Assembly (NCBI GenBank): GCA_000997465.1
Contig: LCBW01000031.1
Coordinates: 1-5,267, forward strand
From: Parcubacteria group bacterium GW2011_GWC1_41_7
Lineage (GTDB): Bacteria > Patescibacteriota > Minisyncoccia > UBA6257 > HR35
DNA: 5,267 nt
Direction: 5' to 3'
A program made the translations under genes and the position numbers. The notes below the pieces were generated by a model. The model was not told the origin of the DNA. It did no database searches and saw nothing but the letters and a program-made list of their open reading frames with translations. Below are positions 1 to 5,016 of the stretch, piece by piece (the stretch's first letter is position 1; the number at the start of each line of letters is the position of its first letter).

Positions 1-172
1 GTTCATTTTTTATGTTAGGAGAGATGCCCTGCCTTCCTTTTGTGAGATCGCGTTAGCCAGTCGAATGCGTAGATCATCACAAATAACGCGGCTTAAAACA
101 AGAATGTGTCCGTCATCGACAGAATGGTTTTACTCGCGGAGGAAACAAGAATTGAACCGTCTTGGCCGCTTC

Positions 173-188
173 CGTTCTATCGTTCTAT
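173..188. repeat. Tandem octamer duplication CGTTCTAT x2
   Basis: The octamer CGTTCTAT occurs twice head to tail (173-180 and 181-188). It is too short to be assigned a function and may be a slippage duplication in non-coding DNA. Confidence 0.5.
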
Positions 189-303
189 TTAAGGCGAAGA
201 AGCGTATCTGGCAATGTAAGCAAAGTTCTTAGCGCAGAACAATGGATTTGAACCGCTGTTCCTGAAAATGTGTCAGTTTGCGGATGAGTGCTTCTGAGGG
301 GGC

Positions 304-323
304 GGTCGATCACCGTATCGACC
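304..323 (+). terminator. Small hairpin upstream of the NTPase gene, possible terminator or leader structure
   Basis: GGTCGAT at 304-310 pairs perfectly with ATCGACC at 317-323 around a six-base loop, and the sequence continues ATTTTCC. The stem is only 7 bp and the T tract is short, so termination of a gene lying left of the window is possible but weak. The next start codon is 67 bases downstream. Confidence 0.25.
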
Positions 324-390
324 ATTTTCCCAACGTACGATGAGTTTTCGTTTTCCATACGGTATTCGATAGTATATTATAGGGAGAATA

Positions 391-966
391 ATGAAAGAAA
401 TAATATACGTTACTGGGAACAATTTAAAGTTTGACGTGGCCAAGAAGAAAATTGCCGGATTCGGATTCGATCTTGTCCAAAAGAAACTGGAAACTCCGGA
501 AATCCAGAGCATGGACGTGAAAGAGGTCGCTTCTTTTTCGGCGAAGTGGGCGAGCGATAAACTTCGGAAGGCCGTAGCGGTTACTGATGCCGGTTTCTAC
601 ATTGAGGCGCTCAACGGTTTCCCGGGGCCTTTTATTAAATACATAAACAAATGGCTTACAGCGGAGGATATTTTGAACTTGATGAGGGGCAAAGAGGATC
701 GCGGCGTTGAGGTGAGGGCCTGTTTGGGGTACTGCGAACCAGGCGAAGAGCCGGTAGCCTTCACCGGAGTTTCAAAAGGCAGGTTAGCCCTAGTCCCCGC
801 CGGGAAAAGAACGACGCCAATCGATGAACTTTTTATTCCTGACGGATACGACAGACCGGCGTCAGAGATCCCCTGGGAAGAAATGGCAAAATTTTGGGGC
901 GAAGGGGCAGATGGAACCTGGAAGCAGTTGGCCGAATACTTAAAAGCGAAAGATGAAGATTCTTAA
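391..966 (+). CDS. ITPase/HAM1/RdgB-family non-canonical purine NTP pyrophosphatase, divergent
   Basis: 191 residues, close to the usual length of the family, which hydrolyses dITP/ITP/XTP to the monophosphate plus pyrophosphate and so keeps deaminated purines out of DNA and RNA. Seen in the sequence: the N-terminal phosphate-binding motif TGNNLKF (residues 8-14), an EIQS segment at 37-40, and VTDAGFYIEALNGFPGPFIKY (64-84, given here as the D66-centred block) matching the family's (E)D(S/T)G-L-x-ALxGxPG signature; D66 is the expected metal/catalytic acid. FTGVSKG and FIPDGYDRPASE follow further on. The usual GFGYDP or GWDP loop and the C-terminal SHR base-binding motif are not visible; the end reads WKQLAEYLK instead, so this is a divergent subgroup whose substrate is unsure. 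The ATG is supported by AGGGAG at 381-386. The gene ends inside the start of the next one (14-bp overlap), which implies an operon. Cytoplasmic; no signal peptide. Confidence 0.85.
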   Translation: MKEIIYVTGNNLKFDVAKKKIAGFGFDLVQKKLETPEIQSMDVKEVASFSAKWASDKLRKAVAVTDAGFYIEALNGFPGPFIKYINKWLTAEDILNLMRGKEDRGVEVRACLGYCEPGEEPVAFTGVSKGRLALVPAGKRTTPIDELFIPDGYDRPASEIPWEEMAKFWGEGADGTWKQLAEYLKAKDEDS

Positions 967-1487
967 AATCGCCGTAGGCACGACTTCGGAGCAGAAGATG
1001 GGGTATGTGGAAGAGGCTCTGTCGGAGCTGGGCCTTAAAGCGGAGATCGTCGGTGCGGAAGTGAAAAGTGGAATTTCTGAACAGCCCCTGACCTCCGAGG
1101 AAACAAAGAAGGGTTCCGCAAACCGCGCCAGAGAGGCCCTCAAAGAAAATCCCAAAGCGGATTTTTTCTCTAGGAGTAGAAGTTGGTTACCATTTGAACC
1201 CCGACGGTAAATACGAGATATTCTGCTGGGCGAGCATAACGGATAGAGAGGGGATCGTTGCCTCTAAAGAGTCCCATCGGTTTTTGTTGCCCAAGTTTTA
1301 TCAAAAAATATTGAATGAGAACAAGGAAGTCCATCAACATCTTGAAGACTATTTCAAAACAGATAGCGACCCGATCGTGCAGTATATTGCCGAAATGCTC
1401 CGTGGCAGGAAGCCGTTTATCAAAAATGCCGTGGAGCAAGTTTTAATTTCTTACCTTAAGAGGGAGGAGTTTCAAAGAGGTTTTTGA
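953..1487 (+). CDS. YjjX/DUF84-type inosine/xanthosine triphosphatase, frameshifted in a T6 run
   Basis: Two overlapping open frames (953-1210 and the frame ending at 1487) form one 177-178-residue protein if one T is removed from the six-T run at 1162-1167. The N-terminal part starts MKILKIAVGTTSEQKMGYVE and carries the family block SEQPLTSEETKKGSANRARE, equal to the (A)QPxxxEETxxGAxNRA signature of YjjX/DUF84 ITPase/XTPases. With the T removed, the frame reads ADF-SLGVEVGYH, matching the family's ADFxVGxEGG segment, and continues through FCWASITDREG and SHRFLLP to an amphipathic C-terminus. As written the protein would stop at 1210 after about 85 residues, without the second half of the active site. 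The break in a homopolymer suggests a sequencing error; polymerase slippage or a true lesion is also possible. It overlaps the upstream NTPase gene by 14 bp and probably shares its mRNA. The stop is TGA at 1485-1487. Confidence 0.8.
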
Positions 1488-1523
1488 GTGCATGTAAGTT
1501 TCTTGCCCCAACTTAAGCAAAGA

Positions 1524-1547
1524 AGGGAGTCCTTTATTAGGCTTCCT
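1524..1547. terminator. Hairpin between convergent genes, possible bidirectional terminator
   Basis: AGGGAG (1524-1529) pairs with CTTCCT (1542-1547, one G-T pair), then CCT (1531-1533) with AGG (1539-1541) around loop TTATT, leaving T1530 bulged. It lies where the + strand NTPase gene and the - strand methyltransferase gene converge, and overlaps the last codon region of the latter. T-rich sequence on either side is modest, so the strength is uncertain. Confidence 0.4.
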
Positions 1548-2367
1548 ACCTTACTTTCGTCGCTCCGATCACCAAAAACTGGGGCAACTCTCTTAGCGTC
1601 ATCTCCTTCATCTTTTTTTCTGCAGAAGTGCGATAGCGCGAACGCCTCCATTTCACGCCTTTTTCTCCTTTCTTTGCTCTTTTGACCTTCTTGTTCGTAG
1701 CGATCTCTTCGAAGGTATCAACGAGAAGTCCGGCGGCGCGCAAGTACCTGATATAAACCTCGATCGGGCGATGATAAGCGGTCGCTTTAACGCCGCTCGC
1801 CCAGATAACAAATTTTTCAGCAGCTGGCGATAGGTATCGATACACGGTGTACCCGAAATACTTCTTGCCATCTTTCTTGAAAATATGCCGGTGTTTCGAA
1901 TGCGGATGGAAAATCGGATGAATGATCGAAAAAACAAATCGCCCGCCTGCCTTGAGAACGCGCGATGCCTCACGAATAGCGGCTTTTGCGTCCGCGATAT
2001 CCATAAGGCACATATTTCCGATCGCAATGTCGAAACTCTTGGTCTTCAGATCCCGTAAATGTGCTGCATCGCGTACGAGGTAGCGTATGCCGAGGGGCTT
2101 CTCTTTCTCCCGCATGAGTGCGAAATCGATCAGTTTCGACGAAAGATCCATTCCGGTAACCTTGGCGCCGCGACGCGCAAGCATCCGCGAGAAATAACCG
2201 TTGCCGCAACCGATTTCCAGGATCCTTTTGTTTCTTACATTTCCGAGAACCTTGAGCATGACGGGGTCGACGTCATGCTCCTGATGCCATACGCCCTTTT
2301 CGCCCGCCTCAGCGTCCCAAAATGCTGCTGCCCTGTCCCATTCTGATTTTTTCAATTTTGTAGCCAT
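1546..2367 (-). CDS. Class I SAM-dependent methyltransferase
   Basis: 273 residues on the minus strand, stop TAG at 1546-1548. The Rossmann-fold SAM site is clear: motif I ILEIGCGNGYFSRMLA (49-64, the GxGxG loop at 53-57), the acidic end of beta-2 at D74 in VTGMDLSS, a motif-III-like RDAAHL (99-104), motif IV SFDIAIGNMCLMDI (111-124) and VLKAGGRFVFSI (137-148), as in Methyltransf_11/25 proteins. The substrate cannot be told: this fold methylates small molecules, lipids, quinone precursors or proteins. After the core there is HPIFHPHSKHRH (150-161) and, near the C-terminus, a strongly basic stretch (about 225-254, KKVKRAKKGEKG and following) that might contact nucleic acid or membrane; this is inference. 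It points away from the GC-rich segment and converges on the NTPase pair, so it has its own promoter. No clear Shine-Dalgarno precedes the ATG. Confidence 0.85.
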   Translation of the reverse strand: MATKLKKSEWDRAAAFWDAEAGEKGVWHQEHDVDPVMLKVLGNVRNKRILEIGCGNGYFSRMLARRGAKVTGMDLSSKLIDFALMREKEKPLGIRYLVRDAAHLRDLKTKSFDIAIGNMCLMDIADAKAAIREASRVLKAGGRFVFSIIHPIFHPHSKHRHIFKKDGKKYFGYTVYRYLSPAAEKFVIWASGVKATAYHRPIEVYIRYLRAAGLLVDTFEEIATNKKVKRAKKGEKGVKWRRSRYRTSAEKKMKEMTLRELPQFLVIGATKVR

Positions 2368-2379
2368 AGAATCTTAGAT

Positions 2380-2407
2380 ATTGTAGTAGAGGTTCTTCGG
2401 TAAGCAA
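2380..2407 (-). promoter_or_regulatory. Possible promoter of the methyltransferase gene
   Basis: On the minus strand TACAAT (complement of 2380-2385) resembles a -10 box, with TTGCTT (complement of 2402-2407) 16 bases upstream as a weak -35 box. The -10 box ends 12 bases before the ATG, so a transcript would have only a leader of about five bases, consistent with the missing Shine-Dalgarno. Confidence 0.3.
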
Positions 2408-2457
2408 AATTTCGGAATACCATCTTGAGCTTGGAGTAGCGGTAACGTGACAGTTCT

Positions 2458-2491
2458 GGGCCTCGGCCGCTTCAAGCGGACCGGGGCTTTC
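2458..2491 (+). terminator. Strong GC hairpin with T-rich tail, rho-independent terminator candidate
   Basis: CCTCGG-CCGC (2461-2470) pairs with GCGG-CCGGGG (2476-2479 and 2481-2486) around loop TTCAA, with A2480 bulged and one T-G pair; G2460-C2487 and two G-T pairs lengthen it. The 3' side runs into CTTTCTCTTT. The orientation fits + strand termination, yet no + strand gene lies between 1487 and here, so it may end a gene lost at a join near 2370-2457. Confidence 0.55.
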
Positions 2492-2493
2492 TC

Positions 2494-2522
2494 TTTACAA
2501 AAGGTTGTTTTCATGATATGTT
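2494..2522 (+). promoter_or_regulatory. Sigma70-like promoter for the His-rich protein / M23 operon
   Basis: TTTACA at 2494-2499 (5 of 6 to TTGACA) and TATGTT at 2517-2522 (4 of 6 to TATAAT) are separated by exactly 17 bases. A start near 2529 would give a leader of about 37 bases that includes the AAGGAG and AGGGG ribosome binding sites at 2544-2556. The promoter directly follows the terminator hairpin. Confidence 0.5.
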
Positions 2523-2565
2523 ATTTTTAGCAATTCGATACTTAAGGAGAAAGGGGAAAAACAAG

Positions 2566-3027
2566 ATGCGATCCATCGTGAGCATCCTCGGAATTGCGCT
2601 CCTCGTCTTCCTGCCCGGCCTTGCCTTTGGGTGAGGGGGCTCCGGTCCCTGCGCGGGAACGCAGGAGGGAACGGAAGCGCACGCGTTTCTCACCGTCTAC
2701 GACATCGAGCACGGGAAGCAGATACCGGTTCCGAAGGGCCTCGGCATCGTGGGATTCTCTACGAGGCAGGGCGAGAGCTTCTGCTACGAGCCGATCCACA
2801 CCCACAACGGCACGGGCATCCTTACCCTCGCGGATGACGAGCGGAATGACATGACGCTCGGGAAGTTCCTCACGACCCAGTGGCCGGAGATCTGGCAGCG
2901 GCTCCCCAAGGCCGTCGTCCTCGCGGACGGCGCCCGGGTGGAGAAGCCCGCGGAGCTCCGCATCGCTCCCGGCATGGACGTGAAGATCATCTTCCCGCCG
3001 GCAAGCGGCCACCATCACAGCCATTAA
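2566..3027 (+). CDS. Exported His-rich protein with HTHNGTG motif, interrupted by in-frame TGA
   Basis: From ATG 2566 (AGGGG at 2552-2556) the frame gives a typical signal peptide: MRSI, a hydrophobic core SILGIALLVFLPGLAFG, then TGA at 2632-2634. The same frame stays open to TAA at 3025-3027, about 153 codons in all. The part after the TGA starts GGSGPCAGTQEG and contains AHAFLTVYDIEHGKQIPVP, YEPIHTHNGTGILTL, MTLGKFLTTQWPEIW and MDVKIIFPP, ending GHHHSH. Proteins with IHTHDGTGIIHVE-like motifs followed by TLGxFF are, as I recall, exported bacterial and archaeal proteins of unknown function; the His-rich sites suggest metal binding, which is inference. The TGA may be a mutated or misread Cys codon (TGC), which would make a lipobox-like AFGC and a lipoprotein, or Trp/Gly readthrough. 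No other good start exists before GTG 2749, which would remove conserved sequence. The next gene starts 13 bp downstream. Confidence 0.65.
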
Positions 3028-3040
3028 AAAGGAGAAGTGA

Positions 3041-3397
3041 ATGGGCGCAAGAGTGGTTCTCGCGATTCTGCTCGCAGTTTTCGTCTCCGGCTGTGCCGGG
3101 GCCTACATCCCCTCGACCTACGCCTCGTACAACGGGGCGAACAACCTGCCGCGGCGCCAGCCGCATGCGGGCGTTGACTTCGTCTCCGGCTACGGCGCGC
3201 CTGCGCTCGCGGCGGCGGATGGACGCGTTCTCGTAACCACCAACCGCCCCGGTGGCTGTGGCCATAGCGTATTCATCTCGCACGACCAGTTCGCCCGCTA
3301 CACCGTGTACTGTCACCTAAAGGAAGTTCTCGTGAAGCCGGGTGACGCGGTGAAGCGCGGTGAGACGATCGGCCTCGTGGGCACGACGGGCAACGCG
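3041..3397 (+). CDS. M23 (LytM) peptidoglycan endopeptidase lipoprotein, N-terminal part only
   Basis: Starts at ATG 3041 behind GGAGAA (3031-3036). Residues 1-18 form a lipoprotein signal peptide with lipobox VSGC (C18), so the protein would be anchored in the envelope. The M23 core follows: HAGVDF at 42-47 gives the zinc ligands H42 and D46 of the HxxxD motif, AADGRVL (58-64), GGCGHSVFISH, YTVYCHLKE (87-95) with H92 in the YxHL position, VKPGDAVKRGETIG (98-111) and GTTGNA (114-119). In true M23 enzymes GxTGNA is followed by (T/S)GPHLHFE, whose HxH completes the zinc site. Here that is missing: from residue 118 on the frame reads MraY. As written the peptidase should be inactive. M23 enzymes cut peptide cross-links in the wall and often help cell separation. 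The frame itself remains open to 3874. Confidence 0.85.
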
Positions 3398-3400
3398 GTG
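3392..3400 (+). other. Chimeric join between M23 peptidase and MraY sequence
   Basis: The codons for Asn-Ala at 3392-3397 (aacgcg) belong equally to the M23 motif GTTGNA and the MraY motif NAVNxxDGLDGLA. Left of this point the DNA is GC-rich; right of it GC drops sharply and every conserved feature is MraY. The pattern of a short shared word at a composition break, with both domains cut inside their active sites, is that of a chimeric assembly or amplification join. Confidence 0.8.
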
Positions 3401-3874
3401 AACATTAGTGATGGGCTAGACGGACTTGCTGGTGGATTGCTTGCCATAAGCTTTACGGCGTTTGGTGTGATCGCACTTTTGCAAGGTCAGTTTTATCTGG
3501 CGGGATTCTGCTTCACAGTTGTTGGAGCGCTGCTAAGCTATTTGTGGTTCAATATCTATCCGGCGAGATTCTTTATGGGTGACGTTGGGAGTTTCGCTTT
3601 TGGCGTGGCGCTGGGTGTAGTAGCAATGTTTACAAATACGTTATTTTTACTGCCAATCATCGGGATTATATTTGTGATTGAGGCAGGTTCAAGCTTGCTG
3701 CAAATTACCAGTAAGCGTCTCTTTCACCGTAAGATTTTTACTTCTGCTCCAATTCATCATCACCTTGAGGCTGCGGGTTGGCCTGAAACAAAGGTGACCA
3801 TGCGCTTCTGGGTGATCGGTGCTGTCGCCGCGCTTATAGGAGTGTACTTGGCAATTGCTGGAGGGCATATTTAG
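3398..3874 (+). CDS. mraY: Phospho-N-acetylmuramoyl-pentapeptide transferase MraY, C-terminal half
   Basis: MraY moves phospho-MurNAc-pentapeptide from UDP to undecaprenyl phosphate, making lipid I at the inner face of the membrane. Residues numbered in the continuous frame from 3041: NAVNISDGLDGLAGG (118-132) is the DGLDG active-site block, N171 in WFNIYPARFFMGDVGS with D181 are the nucleotide/Mg site equivalents of E. coli N255 and D267, and APIHHHLE (236-243) is the HHH motif. Alternating hydrophobic segments at about 132-170, 184-220 and 255-275 are membrane helices. About 160 residues remain of the family's usual 320-360; the N-terminal half with the DD motif is absent and replaced by M23 sequence. 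MKVT...RFW near the end also matches MraY. It is followed after one base by ftsW. The protein resembles Saccharibacteria MraY. Confidence 0.9.
   Translation: MNISDGLDGLAGGLLAISFTAFGVIALLQGQFYLAGFCFTVVGALLSYLWFNIYPARFFMGDVGSFAFGVALGVVAMFTNTLFLLPIIGIIFVIEAGSSLLQITSKRLFHRKIFTSAPIHHHLEAAGWPETKVTMRFWVIGAVAALIGVYLAIAGGHI
3860..3864 (+). promoter_or_regulatory. Ribosome binding site of ftsW inside mraY
   Basis: GGAGG at 3860-3864 lies within the last mraY codons, 11 bases before GTG 3876. It supports GTG 3876, one base after the mraY stop (3872-3874), over the TTG at 3855, which has no such site and would overlap mraY. Confidence 0.5.
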
Positions 3875-3875
3875 A

Positions 3876-5016
3876 GTGCGTGATTCGCTGCGCCAGGTTC
3901 GCAATACGACGCGAACACTTGTTCGTCGCCACAATCCTGATTATAAGATCATGATGTATACAACGATTCTGGTGCTCATAGGATTGATAATTATTTTTGC
4001 TATCGGTCCACAGCGAGCAAACGTTCTGAACGAGTCATTCGGCAGTGATCTTTCCGAAATGCATTTCGTCATTAAGCAAGGTGCGAGTGTAATCATGGCA
4101 ATAGGGCGGTGCTTGTCGATGGTTTATCGTGCCAGGGCTCGGTACCTTCCAGCCGTCGGAGTTGCTCAAGTTTGGTGTACTGTTATTTCTGGCTGTATTT
4201 CTAGCCAAGCGGATGAAAGCCGGATTGATAAACAGTAGGGACAAAACGATTATACCCGTGATGGTATTGATGGCGATATGTGCTGTGTTTGTCATTGTGC
4301 TGCAGAAAGATCTTGGAACAGGCATTGCTTTGTTTGCAATTGCGACCAGTATGCTGGTGGTGTCGGGTGTGGATAAGAAAATTGGTGCCGTTCTTCTCGC
4401 GTTGTTATTGGTAGGCGGGTTGCTGATGATCATCACTGCGCCTCATCGAATTGATCGCGTCACAACATTCCTTAAGGGCGATGAGGCTTCCGTGGACGAT
4501 GCATCTGGCTATCACATTGCACAAGCCAAAATAGCCATAGGGAGCGGCGGATTTGAGGGGGTGGGCATAGGTAACAGTGTGCAGGCGGCGGGCTATCTGC
4601 CAGAAGCTATCAACGACTCAGTATTTGCTATCCTTGGAGAGACATTTGGATTTGTTGGCCTGGTGTTTATTCTGGCGATATTCTACTTGCTGCTCATGCG
4701 GATATTGCACTTAGTGGACCTATTAGAAAAGCCCGAGCATCAGCTCATTGTTGCGGGGGTATTCGGCTGGATAGCTTCGCATGTTATTATCAATGTCGCT
4801 GCCATGACTGGACTTATGCCACTCACCGGTATTACGTTGCCATTTCTCAGCTTCGGCGGCACGAGCATGCTGTTTATTGCGGCCGCACTTGGTGTAGTTT
4901 TCCAAATTTCGCGTTATACTGTTCATGGTATCAAACGAGAGGAGAAATATGAAAATACTCGCGGTAGGCGGGGGGTCGGGCGGCCACGTTACGCCAGTCG
5001 TCGCAGTACTCGCTGA
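3876..5016 (+). CDS. ftsW: SEDS-family glycan polymerase FtsW, internal deletion and frameshift
   Basis: FtsW polymerises lipid II into glycan at the division septum together with a class B PBP. The first frame (3876 to about 4108) gives a basic cytoplasmic N-terminus (VRRHNPDYKIM), the first helix (MYTTILVLIGLIIIFAIG) and MHFVIKQGASVIMAIG. The second frame, resuming at about 4108, gives GACRWFIVPGLGTFQPSELL, equal to the family's GAxRWIxLxxxxFQPSEL. In FtsW/RodA these two blocks are separated by roughly 40-60 residues (two membrane segments), so that stretch is missing and the frame changes by one. The rest is complete: LQKDLGTG, YHIAQAKIAIGSGGFEGVG, YLPEAINDSVFAILGE and LMPLTGITLPFLSFGGTS with its following helix. 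The C-terminal tail (GRRGVGRPRYASRR) is encoded inside murG. As written no functional protein could be made; assembly collapse is the likeliest cause. It resembles Saccharibacteria FtsW. Stop TGA at 5014-5016. Confidence 0.85.
4949..5016 (+). other. 68-bp dual-coding overlap of ftsW and murG
   Basis: The bases encode the last 22 FtsW residues (an Arg-rich cytoplasmic tail) in one frame and the MurG start with its conserved glycine loop in the next. The G-rich DNA required for GGGSGGH is read in the FtsW frame as RGRRGVGRPR. Confidence 0.75.

Larger units (their letters stand above)
1..390. other. Left-edge non-coding stretch, no gene recognised
   Basis: No convincing gene is visible. One + frame is open from base 2 to a TAG near 232, but its translation is rich in Arg, Ser and Lys, has no recognisable motif and is of a length chance can give, so I do not call it. 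The stretch holds a small hairpin at 225-240 (GTTCT/AGAAC), the tandem octamer at 173-188 and a 7-bp hairpin at 304-323. The last bases (371-390) are AT-rich and carry the ribosome binding site of the first gene. Promoter elements may lie at 373-380 (TATATTAT), but no matching -35 box is clear. Confidence 0.5.

Noticed and set aside
2..232. Open + strand frame from the left edge, about 76 codons
   Set aside because: No recognisable motif, odd Arg/Ser-rich composition, no overlap with a known family and a length chance can produce; recorded only as non-coding stretch.
240..262. ggatttgaacc at 246-256 looks like the complement of a tRNA T-arm
   Set aside because: The flanking T-stem pairs poorly and no acceptor, anticodon or D-arm can be built around it on the minus strand.
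273..512. Minus-strand frame over the start of the NTPase gene
   Set aside because: Shadow of the real + strand gene; no ribosome binding site or motif.
2632..2634. Selenocysteine codon
   Set aside because: No convincing SECIS-type hairpin directly after the TGA was seen, and a position right after the signal peptide core would be unusual for a selenoprotein.
2542..3024. Long minus-strand frame across the His-rich gene (and similar ones at 2594-2854 and 2880-3316)
   Set aside because: GC-rich DNA gives long open frames on several strands; these have low-complexity Arg/Pro/Ala translations, whereas the + frame at 2566-3027 has a signal peptide, ribosome binding site and conserved-looking motifs.
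3041..3874. A genuine new bifunctional peptidase-transferase enzyme
   Set aside because: Both catalytic sites are incomplete, the topology is implausible, and the join lies at a shared short motif with a composition break.
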